Shown one piece after another: positions 14,844 to 23,861 of a stretch of DNA of 64,000 bases (its first letter is position 1; each line of letters starts with the position of its first letter). Below the pieces are notes generated by a model. It made no database searches and was not told the DNA's origin. It saw only the letters and a program-made list of their open reading frames with translations. The DNA comes from JAGWBG01 sp034421095. GTDB lineage: Bacteria; Chloroflexota; Dehalococcoidia; Lucifugimonadales; JAGWBF01. The DNA lies in assembly GCA_034421095.1 (NCBI GenBank), contig DAOUKR010000009.1, positions 1 to 64,000 on the forward strand. The letters run 5' to 3'. The translations under genes were made by a program, and so were the position numbers.

Positions 14844-15812
14844 ATGAGCGAGAAAAGGGTCGGCATCATGGTGGGAGACCCGGTGATTCTGGGACCCAAT
14901 AGCAATGCCGTTCTGGATTACATAGAGAAGGCCGAGAATATGGGAATCTCCGCCGCCTGGTGTACAACAAGCATGGCCGGACTGGACGCCCTGACTCTCT
15001 TTGCCGGCGCTGCCGGACGCACTCAGCAAATATTATTTGGGACCGCTATTGTAACCTCCTTTCCCCGTCACCCCGTTGTCATGGCCCAACAGATCCAGGT
15101 GATTAACGAACTGGCTCCGGGCCGCATAAGGCTGGGCGTTGGCACAGGGCACAGAGGCGACATGGAAGCCACCTTTGGCGCCGACTTCCGCGCCCCCCTG
15201 GCCCATCTGGGTGAGTACCTCTACATCCTCAAAACCTTGCTGCAAGAAGGGTCGGTGGACTTCGACGGACGCTATTATAGCTCCCACAGCAGCATACAAA
15301 CTCCCGTGGACGTGCCAGTGATGGCCTCGGCACTGCAGCCAAAGTCCTTCGAGCTATGCGGGGCCGGGGCCGACGGGGCTATCACGTGGGTCTGCCCCGC
15401 GTCTTATCTGCGAGACGTGGCCTTGCCCGCCATGAAAGCGGCGGCGGAGAAAGCCGACCGCCCCACTCCACCACTAATCTACGGCGGGCCGGCCTGCGTC
15501 CACGATAACCCCGACGAGGTGAAAGCAGCCATAAGGAAGGAGCTTGGCCACGTCCGGCTGGCCTTTTACCAGCGTATGCTTGCCGCAGCGGGATTTCCCG
15601 ATGCCTTCAACGGGACGTGGAGCGACGCTATGATAGACGCCGTCACCCTGTCGGGCAGCGAGTCCCAGGTTAAGGAACAGATAGAGAGGCTATTCTCCAT
15701 CGGAGTGACGGAGATTATGGCGTGTCCGGTTGCTGCCGGAAGCGACCGGGAGGCTTCCGTGGAGCGTACGCTGAGGTTGTTGGCAGAGGTCTCCAACTCT
15801 ACGAAAGGGTAA
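14844..15812 (+). CDS. LLM-class flavin-dependent oxidoreductase
   Basis: A 322-residue luciferase-like monooxygenase. Features are the N-terminal barrel strand (VGIMVGDPVIL), the segment ILFGTAIVTSFPRHPVVMAQQ and ELAPGRIRLGVGTGHRGDM, which form the flavin (FMN or F420) pocket, and the late GSESQVKEQIERLFSIGVTEI. The ATG at 14844 has gaggagaagga upstream; the frame could reach 14748 but that part is probably leader. It is convergent with the phosphotriesterase-like gene with only 4 bases between. F420 versus FMN use cannot be told from the sequence. Confidence 0.88.
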   Translation: MSEKRVGIMVGDPVILGPNSNAVLDYIEKAENMGISAAWCTTSMAGLDALTLFAGAAGRTQQILFGTAIVTSFPRHPVVMAQQIQVINELAPGRIRLGVGTGHRGDMEATFGADFRAPLAHLGEYLYILKTLLQEGSVDFDGRYYSSHSSIQTPVDVPVMASALQPKSFELCGAGADGAITWVCPASYLRDVALPAMKAAAEKADRPTPPLIYGGPACVHDNPDEVKAAIRKELGHVRLAFYQRMLAAAGFPDAFNGTWSDAMIDAVTLSGSESQVKEQIERLFSIGVTEIMACPVAAGSDREASVERTLRLLAEVSNSTKG

Positions 15813-15816
15813 TCTC

Positions 15817-16866
15817 CTACGCAAAGGTCAGGACCCGCCTGGGGTTCTCCACCAGAATGGCATGTATGTCATCCTCGGTCACGCCCTTGTGACGCATCCT
15901 GGGAGCGATATTCTCCAGTATGTGAGCGAAGCCATGGCCCCCGTATCGCACCAGACGCACCTTGAAGCAGATGTCATGGGCGATTACAATCCGGTCTCGA
16001 TGTCCATCTGCGATGAGCCGCCGGATGAAGCCTATGCGCTGGGCGTCACTGGGTATGTCAATATCCGCGAGGGGATAGTAGGATGATTCCAGGCCGAACA
16101 GGTCATATTCCAGGTAGCAGCCGCTCTGGGCCAACCGGCTAAGGACATCGTAGCTGAAGACGGTGCGATCCAGGTGACCCATAATGGTGCGGCTAATGTC
16201 GGCCCCTGCCTCGGACAATATCTCGATGATTTCCCCGGGGGCCTGCTCGTCCCGGCCCGGGTGGATGAGGATAGCGGCGCCGGTCTCTCTCTGGGCTATG
16301 GCGGCAGCCCGAAGCACCTTCCTCTCGTTGTCGGTCAGGGGCCATGAGCAGCCCAACTCGCCGATGATTCCGGCCTTGACACCGGTATCGTCCACACCAT
16401 CCGTAATTTCTCCCGCGATTTGGGAAGCCAGTTGGGACTCGGTACGCTGGGACATGTCCGAAGGGTGTACCATGTCCACGTAAAAGCCGGCTCCCATGAT
16501 GACGTTCAACCCGGTTGCCCGTGCGATGCGTGCCAGGCCCAGGGGGTCCCGTCCGATGCCGACGGTGGTGGCATCAACTATAGTGCTTCCCCCGGCCATC
16601 TTGTAACGCATGGCCTCGCGTATCGCCACGTCCTCATCTATCAAGTTCAAGTTGTCCAGGTTGCTGGTCCAGTTATACTTGATCCATCCCAGGTTATCCA
16701 GGGCAACGGGTTGATACGCCAGCGCCTTCTGGCTGGCCTCTTGTGGCTCCACAAACATGCAGGAGAAATTGATGAGAAGGTGCTCATGGGTCGTGGTAGC
16801 GCCCAGACTGTCCGGGGATACGGGACCGAGCACGGTCTGGGCATGTCCCGATAGCGATGACGACAT
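15817..16866 (-). CDS. phosphotriesterase-family hydrolase (Glu-bridged type)
   Basis: A 349-residue amidohydrolase-superfamily barrel. Metal ligands are visible: HxH in THEHLLINF, the bridging residue in GIIGELG, His in AILIHPG, His in IMGHLDR and Asp in IVIAHDICFK. The bridging residue is Glu, as in E. coli PHP and lactonase-like members, and not the carboxylated Lys of true organophosphate hydrolases. The most likely substrates are therefore lactones or esters rather than phosphotriesters. aggag lies 8 bases before the ATG. Confidence 0.88.
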   Translation of the reverse strand: MSSSLSGHAQTVLGPVSPDSLGATTTHEHLLINFSCMFVEPQEASQKALAYQPVALDNLGWIKYNWTSNLDNLNLIDEDVAIREAMRYKMAGGSTIVDATTVGIGRDPLGLARIARATGLNVIMGAGFYVDMVHPSDMSQRTESQLASQIAGEITDGVDDTGVKAGIIGELGCSWPLTDNERKVLRAAAIAQRETGAAILIHPGRDEQAPGEIIEILSEAGADISRTIMGHLDRTVFSYDVLSRLAQSGCYLEYDLFGLESSYYPLADIDIPSDAQRIGFIRRLIADGHRDRIVIAHDICFKVRLVRYGGHGFAHILENIAPRMRHKGVTEDDIHAILVENPRRVLTFA

Positions 16867-16895
16867 ATCAATGCTCCTGTCTAAGATGAAAACGT

Positions 16896-18350
16896 CTAAC
16901 CTACCTCGAAACTTCCACGGCCTTCGTCCAGATACACGGTTGTACCTACACGGGACAAGGTGATTTTCTGCTGGTAAGTGCCTCCACTTACTTGATGCTC
17001 CGACCTGTGGATTTCCGTAGACCAGGCCACTCCCCGGGGGTCTGGGCCGTTCACCAGGGCCTCTCTCAGCACCCGTCCATCCATATCTTCCCCTCCGGGA
17101 ATGCCAAGTATCCCCAATATCGTCGGAGAGAGGTCTACGTTGCCTGAGGGGATGTCCAAACTGATTCCTCTCCTGAAGCTAGGCCCGCTGGCAATAAGGA
17201 CGTTCCGTATCTCGTGTGCGCTCATGGAACCGTGCTGGCCCACTCCTGGAGTTCCGCTCGATGAGTAAACGTAACCGGGGAATCCGGCTTGATTAGTCCT
17301 GTGCTCCCATTTGAAGGACATCGTAATCTCAGGCGCACGGAAGCCCTCGTTGCCGACCAGAACAGCCGGGAGTGTGCCCGGGATACCTGTCGCAGACTCG
17401 GAGGTTATAAGAGGGCCGCACCAGGGTTGCACCATTAGCCACTCTGCCAGCCTCTCTGATACCCTTCGGTCGCTATCATGTACGTAGAACAGCACCGAGC
17501 CTCCATTAGGGGCTACCACCACCCCGCCGGGTCTGTCACCACACGGGAAACCTGCTTCTCGGACGCGAGCTTCGATGTCTACAACGCCGGTGATAGTCGA
17601 GTAGCCATGGTCCGAGACGACTATCAAGTCTGTCTCAGCAGATAGGCCATTATCTTCGAGCCAACTAAGAAGTCTGCCTAGCTGCTCATCGGCGGCATTG
17701 ATGGCCTTCTTTGCCAACTCCGAGTTGACCCCTTCCGCATGTTGCGCACCGTCCGGTTCCGAGAACCAGATGAGGAGGACCGATGGAGACCGCTCTGGCA
17801 GGAGGTAATTGGTGGTGATGTCAACTGCATGGGCCATCCTCGCTGAGTTCGGTATGCCGTGCTCGGGCCACTGGCCGAAACGGCTTAGAACCTCATCGTG
17901 GAGACTGGACGGTAGGCAGAAGTTGGGGTGGACCGTCGCTCCGCCGGAACGCTCAGCATTGGGGTTATGCAGGTAAGCGTTCCCGCTTGTCCCTATGCCC
18001 ACAGCAATGTATTCCTTGTTATGCTGGGAAAGGATGTCAGCTAGAGTAGGGGCGAGCAGGACATGTCCGGTCTTCTTGGCAATCTGTGCTAGCTGGGGCT
18101 CCATGACGGGGAGAGCATGGCCTGGGTCGAAGTCCCTGAAGACAAGTGTATTTCCTGCTATGCCGTGGCCGCCGGGATGTCGGCCCGTTACTATGCTTGC
18201 TACGTTTGTGCGTGTCACAGTAGGGAACCCGGCGTGATGTCGGTCGAAAATGACCCCCTCGGCAGCCAGCTCCGCCAGGTTAGGCATCAGTTCGGACGTC
18301 ACCTGTGAGGGTTGAAGCCCATCGAACACCACTATCAATAAAGGTCTCAT
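16896..18350 (-). CDS. alkaline phosphatase-superfamily phosphodiesterase/nucleotide pyrophosphatase
   Basis: A 484-residue protein of the type I phosphodiesterase/nucleotide pyrophosphatase group. Metal and nucleophile positions are in IVVFDGLQPSQ, FPTVTRTNVASIVTG (Thr nucleophile), LIVVSDHGYS and TPGVGQHGSMSAHE. The start is set at ATG 18350; the open frame runs on to 18515 but there it passes through the tRNA-Pro gene, so the longer form is not real. No strong ribosome site was seen. No signal peptide is obvious, which suggests a cytoplasmic enzyme. Confidence 0.85.
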   Translation of the reverse strand: MRPLLIVVFDGLQPSQVTSELMPNLAELAAEGVIFDRHHAGFPTVTRTNVASIVTGRHPGGHGIAGNTLVFRDFDPGHALPVMEPQLAQIAKKTGHVLLAPTLADILSQHNKEYIAVGIGTSGNAYLHNPNAERSGGATVHPNFCLPSSLHDEVLSRFGQWPEHGIPNSARMAHAVDITTNYLLPERSPSVLLIWFSEPDGAQHAEGVNSELAKKAINAADEQLGRLLSWLEDNGLSAETDLIVVSDHGYSTITGVVDIEARVREAGFPCGDRPGGVVVAPNGGSVLFYVHDSDRRVSERLAEWLMVQPWCGPLITSESATGIPGTLPAVLVGNEGFRAPEITMSFKWEHRTNQAGFPGYVYSSSGTPGVGQHGSMSAHEIRNVLIASGPSFRRGISLDIPSGNVDLSPTILGILGIPGGEDMDGRVLREALVNGPDPRGVAWSTEIHRSEHQVSGGTYQQKITLSRVGTTVYLDEGRGSFEVG

Positions 18351-18430
18351 TTGAAGCAGAACACTCAGGACATCCGAAGTACATACGCAGTCAATGACAT
18401 CCGGGGCCGAGTCACGTAAGCATTGCAGCG

Positions 18431-18506
18431 TGGTCGGGGTGAGTGGATTCGAACCACCGACCTCCACGTCCCGAACGTGGCGCGCTAGCCGCTGCGCTAC
18501 ACCCCG
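18431..18506 (-). tRNA. tRNA-Pro (CGG)
   Basis: On the minus strand the acceptor CGGGGTG pairs with CACCCCG. The anticodon stem CCACG/CGTGG holds the loop TTCGGGA with anticodon CGG (18471-18473), which reads CCG. The T loop is ttcgaat. The discriminator is A and CCA is encoded (18431-18433). A TATAAT box (18516-18521, minus strand) lies 10 bases before the 5' end and is the likely -10. Confidence 0.95.
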
Positions 18507-18729
18507 ACGAGTCATATTATAAACCCATATCCTGGCGTTTTGATAGACCTACGTTCAGATACTACAGCGACGGACGCCATAATTAATGGGGTATAATTAG
18601 GTGCATGGTTCCCGATACATGATATATAGGATTCTAAGCTCGAGTCGGTATCGGCATTCTATTGAGAATGTCTTGCTAGAATCAAAGGAGAGCGAATAAA
18701 TCTTCACATTTATATCTGAGGGGTGATAC

Positions 18730-20367
18730 ATGGCGGTCATGACCGGGGCACAGGCACTTGTACGTTCTCTGGCAAGGGAAGGGGTTGACGTGGTATTCGG
18801 GCTGCCAGGCCAACAGATTATGGAGGTCTTTGACGCTCTGCAAGGAGAGCCGTCTATACGTCTGGTCACGGTGCGCCATGAGCAGGGCACCACATATATG
18901 GCCGATGGCTATGCCCGCACTACGGGAAAGGTGGGCGTAGGTCTTGTAGTGCCAGGCCCCGGCGCCCTCAACGCCACTGCCGGTCTTGCCACCGCCTACG
19001 CCACCTCGTCTCCGGTACTCCTCATCAGCGGTCAGATGGAGAGCTATAACTTGGGCAAGAGACGCGGCGCTTTGCACGAGGTGGAAGACCAGCTGGATAT
19101 TTTCCGGCCCATCACCAAGTGGTGTGACCGGATTCTCCAAGTGGATGGGATCCCGGATGCTGTCCACGAAGCCATGAAACAGCTACGCACCGGCAGGCCC
19201 AGGCCGGCAGAGTTGGAGATACCCTGGGACATCCTGCCGGTATCCGCCGATGTAGACTTGCCCGAGGCTGAAGTCTTTCCCAAACAAGCTCCAGACCTCG
19301 ATAAAATAAAGACGGCGGCTGAGCTACTTCAACATGCTCGGAGGCCTCTCATCTGGGCTGGAGGAGGAACAATAGCCGCCGATGCCTCCCATGAACTTAT
19401 CGAGCTTGCCACCACCCTCAACGCTCCGGTCATTACGACTCACCAGGCCAAGGGCATCATACCGGAGGACCACCAACTCTCGCTGGGGACCTTCTACTAT
19501 GGGCATGGCCCTGGGTATCGTGCCATGCCCCAGGCCGACGTGATTCTGGCAGTAGGAAGCCGGCTCCACCTCACCCCCAGTGTCCCTTGGGCTTTCCAGG
19601 CTCACCAGAAACTCATCCACATAGACGCCGATTCCGCGGAGTTGGGCAGGAACCAGACCACTCAGGTGGCCATCACATCCGACGCCAGGCTGGGCCTCCA
19701 GTCAATTCTATCCCAGCTAGGAGGAAAATCGGCCAGCGAGTGGACTCACGGAGACATGGCGACCATCAAGAGGGAGGCTTATAGCGAGATTAAAGAGATG
19801 GCCCCTCTGGAAGTGGAGATTATCGAGACCCTGCGCCAGGAGCTTGAGGATGATGCTATCGTGGTAGGAGGAATCACCGGTGTGGGCTACTGGAGCTATC
19901 TGGCCTTTCCGGTGCTGAAACCTCGCTCCTATCTAACATCATCCTACTTTGCGACTTTGGGCTATGCCTTCCCCACCGCCATTGGAGCCAAGATTGGAAA
20001 CCCGGACCGTCAGGTTGTGGCTATATGTGGCGATGGCGGCTTTATGTATGGCATACCGGACCTTGCTACGGCCGTGCAGGAAGGTGTCGGCCTGGTTGTG
20101 CTCGTGTTCAACAACAGTTCCTTTGGCGCTTCCTTGTCCGACCAACAGACGCGTTTTAAGGGCAGGGTGTACGGCACTGAGCTTCAAAATCCCAATTTTG
20201 CTCGTTTGGCCGAGTCCTTTGGCGCGACGGGAATTGCGCTTTCAGGGCCGGGCGAATTGAGGGACGCCCTCAGAGGTGCCTTGAGGCGCAATGGCCCAGT
20301 GGTAATTGAGGTGCCCATGCCCCTCCTTACCTCGCCCTTTCAGGTTTCTCCAAAGGGTATGGAATAG
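18730..20367 (+). CDS. thiamine diphosphate-dependent enzyme, acetolactate synthase-like
   Basis: A 545-residue three-domain ThDP enzyme. The N-terminal Pyr domain has FGLPGQQIMEVFDAL and the catalytic Glu in VRHEQGTTYMADGYAR, followed by GPGALNATAGLATAYATSSPVL. The C-terminal domain carries the ThDP/Mg motif ICGDGGFMYG...VFNNSSFG. This is the IlvB/benzoylformate decarboxylase layout. No small regulatory subunit (ilvN) is adjacent, so a biosynthetic acetolactate synthase is less likely than a catabolic carboligase or decarboxylase. The 223 bases upstream hold only a TATAAT (18592-18597) and no gene. Confidence 0.85.
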   Translation: MAVMTGAQALVRSLAREGVDVVFGLPGQQIMEVFDALQGEPSIRLVTVRHEQGTTYMADGYARTTGKVGVGLVVPGPGALNATAGLATAYATSSPVLLISGQMESYNLGKRRGALHEVEDQLDIFRPITKWCDRILQVDGIPDAVHEAMKQLRTGRPRPAELEIPWDILPVSADVDLPEAEVFPKQAPDLDKIKTAAELLQHARRPLIWAGGGTIAADASHELIELATTLNAPVITTHQAKGIIPEDHQLSLGTFYYGHGPGYRAMPQADVILAVGSRLHLTPSVPWAFQAHQKLIHIDADSAELGRNQTTQVAITSDARLGLQSILSQLGGKSASEWTHGDMATIKREAYSEIKEMAPLEVEIIETLRQELEDDAIVVGGITGVGYWSYLAFPVLKPRSYLTSSYFATLGYAFPTAIGAKIGNPDRQVVAICGDGGFMYGIPDLATAVQEGVGLVVLVFNNSSFGASLSDQQTRFKGRVYGTELQNPNFARLAESFGATGIALSGPGELRDALRGALRRNGPVVIEVPMPLLTSPFQVSPKGME

Positions 20368-20473
20368 ACCCCTGGCATGATGATTGTCTGCCCATATCCT
20401 CTTCCTCCGGGTGTACCGTCCAACTTGACAGGGACTCTGAATGTTCCGCCTAGATGTTCTAAGGAGATGAGCG

Positions 20474-21313
20474 ATGCCAATACCAGTACCTTTCAGAAAA
20501 CGTTCCGGTGTGGGTGTGGTAGAGATATTCGGAGCTATAGGTGGAGGTGCGAAGGTACAGGAGCAGTCCCGCATCCTGGACAGCCTCCGCAGGGACAGGC
20601 GGTTCAAAGCCGTGATAGTTGAGATAGACTCGCCCGGAGGGACCGCCTCGGGTTCCGAGCTACTGTACAACAGCCTGTTGAGGGTGGCCCAGGAAAAACC
20701 CGTGGTAGCCTACATCAGGGGTACGGGCGCTTCCGGTGCCTACTACATTAGCTGTGCCGCCAACAAAATAGTGGCATTGCCGTCCTCCCTTGTTGGGTCC
20801 ATCGGCGTAATATACCTTCGCCCCGTGTTGCAGCAGCTACTCCAGAAGCTGGGTGTGAGCTTCTCGGTATACAAGAGCGGGGAGTTCAAGGACATGACGG
20901 GCTTCTGGCGCAGCCCTACCTCCGCAGAAGAAGACAGGTTCACGGGGCTTATAGATGAGATTTACGGCAACTTCATCCACTCGGTGGCTACGGGCAGACG
21001 GATGGATGAGGAGAAGGTAAGAGAGTACGCCACCGGAGAGGTCTTTACCGGCAGGGGCGCCCATGAGAGGGGCCTTGTGGACGAGCTGGGCGATTTCGAC
21101 CGTGCCCTGGACCTGGCGGCGGAACTGGGCAGGACCCGGCCGAGGCCGATGTGGATAAGGCGCAGGCGGCCATTCATGGAGCGGTTCATGGGCCGTATCG
21201 GCGGCCCGGGGGCAACGGGAGGGCTCGCTTCCGAGCTCGAACCTGTCCTGACGGGGGGCCTATATTACATGGACACACACCACCTGTTCAAGGGCCTGTG
21301 GGACGAGGACTGA
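20474..21313 (+). CDS. sppA: signal peptide peptidase SppA, short form
   Basis: A 279-residue serine protease of the SppA 36-kDa type, which degrades signal peptides left in the membrane. The Ser nucleophile is in GTGASGAYYISCAA and the general-base Lys in YKSGEFKDM, so the Ser-Lys dyad is complete. VEIDSPGGTASGSELL is the usual crotonase-fold signature. The classical N-terminal membrane anchor is missing: the protein begins MPIPVPFRKRSG and goes straight to the catalytic fold, so it may be soluble or peripheral. ctaaggagatgagcg precedes the ATG. Confidence 0.88.
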   Translation: MPIPVPFRKRSGVGVVEIFGAIGGGAKVQEQSRILDSLRRDRRFKAVIVEIDSPGGTASGSELLYNSLLRVAQEKPVVAYIRGTGASGAYYISCAANKIVALPSSLVGSIGVIYLRPVLQQLLQKLGVSFSVYKSGEFKDMTGFWRSPTSAEEDRFTGLIDEIYGNFIHSVATGRRMDEEKVREYATGEVFTGRGAHERGLVDELGDFDRALDLAAELGRTRPRPMWIRRRRPFMERFMGRIGGPGATGGLASELEPVLTGGLYYMDTHHLFKGLWDED

Positions 21314-21350
21314 ATCCAAGTTCTCGGAAATGAAGATACCTTCCGTAGAA

Positions 21351-21370
21351 CTTATATGCTATGATATAAG
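21351..21370. promoter_or_regulatory. inverted repeat before the restriction-modification genes
   Basis: CTTATAT-GCTATG-ATATAAG has perfect 7-base arms and lies 25 bases upstream of the methyltransferase start. It is AT-rich and could overlap the promoter, as control sites of R-M operons do. No controller (C) protein gene is present. Confidence 0.35.
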
Positions 21371-21394
21371 TGAATTCTCCAATAAGGAGCGGTT

Positions 21395-22732
21395 TTGACT
21401 AAGGAGACAGGGGCTAGGCCATCAAATAGGCCGGTGCTCATACCGGATAGTCTGGAGTCTGAACGTGTGCAGATTGAGTCCAGATATAAGCCCATCATAC
21501 GTGAGGACCTCAAACTTGGCCGGTTAGTATCCTATGTCGGCAATAAGACCGTGCCATTCCTCCGGTTATATCGCTACAAGGAAGCCTTCTCACTGGAGTT
21601 TGTGAATCGCTTCCTCGACTACTTTGATGCTAAACCCTGTAAGGATACGGTGTTCGACCCCTTTGCCGGCTTAGGCACGACTCTATTTGCGTCCATGCTC
21701 CGCGGAATACCATCCGTTGGTATTGAGAAGCTGCCTGTAGCTGCCTTCGCTTCTAAAACTCTACCGACGTTCTTCCAGATTAAGGAAGGAGATATTGTTG
21801 AGACTTTTCAAACACTGAAAAGCAGGGTAGACACTTCCTCCCAGACGGCAATAGCTGAGGGTGTGCCCATCCTTCCTCTTGCATTTGACGAGGATATACT
21901 CATACGTTTGCGAAGATGGAAGACGGCGATTAACACCTTGGAATCACCTTTACGGGAATCATTCCTTCTACTGTTCTTTTCTATTCTCGAGTCCACCAGC
22001 TATACGGCAAAGGACGGTCAGTTTCTCCGGTTGAAGAGGGACAAGAGGCCGATGTATCCCGACGATGCCCTGCTGGAGAAGGTCCTTCAGGCGGAAACGG
22101 ACATCATCATGGCACGCCGGGTTTGGGGTACTCTGAACGGTACGCTTGATAATTTGCCTCGTGTTTACGAAGCCGATACCCGTAATCTAGGAGGAATGGA
22201 GTTCCCTCAATCTCCTACTATCATTATTACCTCTCCCCCCTATGCGAACCGATACGACTATACCAGGAGCTATTGTTTGGAGCTTTGCTTCCACTTTGTG
22301 AATAGCTTTGAAGAGTTAAAGGCTATCCGTTTCGGCATCCTGCGCTCCCATATAGAATCCAAGACTTCTGCAGAAGATGTCCCGGCCCATCCTGTAGTGG
22401 CTGAGGTGGTTACAAATCTTGGTTATCTGAAACTCAACAACCCTCGCATACCATTTATGCTTACGGCCTATTTTGTGGACATGGAAAAGGCCATAAGAGA
22501 ATGGAGCAAGGTGCTAGCTCCCGGCTCTAAAGTGGCCCTTGTAGTGGACAATGTTCGTTTTGAAGGGGAGATGATGCCCGTTGACTTGATATTGTCCGAT
22601 ATTGCGGAGCGGCACGGTTTTATTACGGAAGAAGTCATAGTAGCCCGTTATAAAGGCAACAGTTCTCAACAGATGGGACGCTATGGACGCGTCCCGGTTA
22701 GAGAGAGCGTTGTAGTGTGGAGAAAGCCATGA
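21395..22732 (+). CDS. type II DNA methyltransferase (amino-methylating)
   Basis: A 445-residue modification enzyme. The SAM motif FDPFAGLGTT is at residues 87-96 and the catalytic motif TSPPY at 279-283, typical of N4-cytosine or N6-adenine methyltransferases. About 180 residues lie between them, probably the target-recognition part. The start is TTG (21395) behind aaggagcgg. The stop overlaps the next gene's start (ATGA at 22729-22732), so modification and restriction are co-translated. The adjacent nuclease suggests an N4-cytosine enzyme, but this is inference. Confidence 0.88.
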   Translation: MTKETGARPSNRPVLIPDSLESERVQIESRYKPIIREDLKLGRLVSYVGNKTVPFLRLYRYKEAFSLEFVNRFLDYFDAKPCKDTVFDPFAGLGTTLFASMLRGIPSVGIEKLPVAAFASKTLPTFFQIKEGDIVETFQTLKSRVDTSSQTAIAEGVPILPLAFDEDILIRLRRWKTAINTLESPLRESFLLLFFSILESTSYTAKDGQFLRLKRDKRPMYPDDALLEKVLQAETDIIMARRVWGTLNGTLDNLPRVYEADTRNLGGMEFPQSPTIIITSPPYANRYDYTRSYCLELCFHFVNSFEELKAIRFGILRSHIESKTSAEDVPAHPVVAEVVTNLGYLKLNNPRIPFMLTAYFVDMEKAIREWSKVLAPGSKVALVVDNVRFEGEMMPVDLILSDIAERHGFITEEVIVARYKGNSSQQMGRYGRVPVRESVVVWRKP

Positions 22733-23724
22733 CCCAACCTGACCTCCAGCGAGAGGCAGAGCGCGCAAGGTATACCCTTCGATCCTCATTCTTCTATAGG
22801 ATACATTTTCAGTGGACGACGCTACTGGCATTAGCTGAACAGCAGGTGGGTTCCTCCAGCTTGGAGTGGAGTCAATTACAAGAGCTAGGGGTTTCTGACA
22901 CCGCTTGGGACCAGGTTCAGGACAAGGGTATAGACCCTACTCTCGTGTTCTGCCATCCCGAAGTAGTCAGAAACGCGCCTCCTCTCATAGCATATTACCG
23001 GTGTTTGGCACTTCTGCCACAGAAGGGTCTCCAGCGATTAGCTGCCTCTTCAACGAAGAACCTAGAAGAAGGCTCAAGCTCCAATTTAAGCCGACCGAAA
23101 GCGCAACGAATAGCTCATGTTTTGAATAGCCTCATTTGTTTACTTGTGGAATCTGACTCCAATTGGACGCTTGAGAACGCCCGAGTTGCCGCTCTACTTA
23201 ACTTTGGCACCCAGATAAACGGTTCCTGGCGCAATGAAATTGGGAGCGAAGGGGGCAGGCGAGTAAAGGCATTGTTGGTGGGCAGTTCAGCGGAGTCAGA
23301 ACTAGTCAAGAACATCATCAGACTGGACAACTCTATAGTAACTCCCTCGGATGAAGTTCCTTCCATTGAGGACATTCGAGGACTCATCACCGTCACTGAT
23401 TACGCTATTACTTTCAGCAGTGAACCTGACGTGTCTATCCGTAACAGTCAGGGTACGCTGGTCGCTACCATTGAAGTCAAATATGGCCTTGACCCGGCTG
23501 GGGCCCTCGAACGCTATGGGGCGGCAAAGAAGTCCTTTGAGGAAGCTGTTCGGGAGAACAGTCGTGTTATGAACGTTTACCTGCCAAGCATGATTACACC
23601 CGAGGTGCGGCGTCGTATAGACGATGACAGGCTCGTCAACCAAGACTTCAACCTTACTGAGGTCCTGGGGAATAGTGAAAGACGGCGGGAATTCATCGGA
23701 TACGTCAGGCGTTTGATTACCTGA
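22729..23724 (+). CDS. type II restriction endonuclease, XcyI-like
   Basis: A 331-residue protein directly coupled to the methyltransferase. A PD-(D/E)XK site is visible: Asp in SSEPDVSIR, then Glu and Lys in VATIEVKYG, followed by LDPAGALERYGAAKKSF, which recalls XcyI-type endonucleases (recognition CCCGGG in the named enzyme). The recognition site of this enzyme cannot be read from the sequence. The gene pair is more AT-rich than its neighbours, which fits horizontal acquisition. A GTG at 22717 is a possible earlier start. Confidence 0.75.
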   Translation: MTQPDLQREAERARYTLRSSFFYRIHFQWTTLLALAEQQVGSSSLEWSQLQELGVSDTAWDQVQDKGIDPTLVFCHPEVVRNAPPLIAYYRCLALLPQKGLQRLAASSTKNLEEGSSSNLSRPKAQRIAHVLNSLICLLVESDSNWTLENARVAALLNFGTQINGSWRNEIGSEGGRRVKALLVGSSAESELVKNIIRLDNSIVTPSDEVPSIEDIRGLITVTDYAITFSSEPDVSIRNSQGTLVATIEVKYGLDPAGALERYGAAKKSFEEAVRENSRVMNVYLPSMITPEVRRRIDDDRLVNQDFNLTEVLGNSERRREFIGYVRRLIT

Positions 23725-23861
23725 TATCCTCAAAAAAACATGGTTGAAGCCCCCTATGTAGACCCCCATTCCCTTATTGTGATACACTTCACAAAAGCCC
23801 TTTGGGGTGCAAGGCCGGCATTGAGAAAGTATCATAAGCAGGTCGAGGAGGGCAGGAACGT

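Noticed and set aside
15817..16866. Organophosphate-degrading phosphotriesterase
   Set aside because: The bridging ligand is Glu (GELG), as in PHP and lactonase-like proteins, not the carboxylated Lys of true phosphotriesterases.
18350..18515. N-terminal extension of the phosphodiesterase frame
   Set aside because: It reads through the tRNA-Pro gene on the same strand; the conserved protein begins at the ATG at 18350.
18730..20367. Biosynthetic acetolactate synthase (ilvB)
   Set aside because: No ilvN or other branched-chain genes are adjacent; family membership alone does not support the biosynthetic role.
22717..22731. GTG at 22717 as start of the restriction endonuclease
   Set aside because: The ATG at 22729 forms the usual ATGA overlap with the methyltransferase stop and is the better start.
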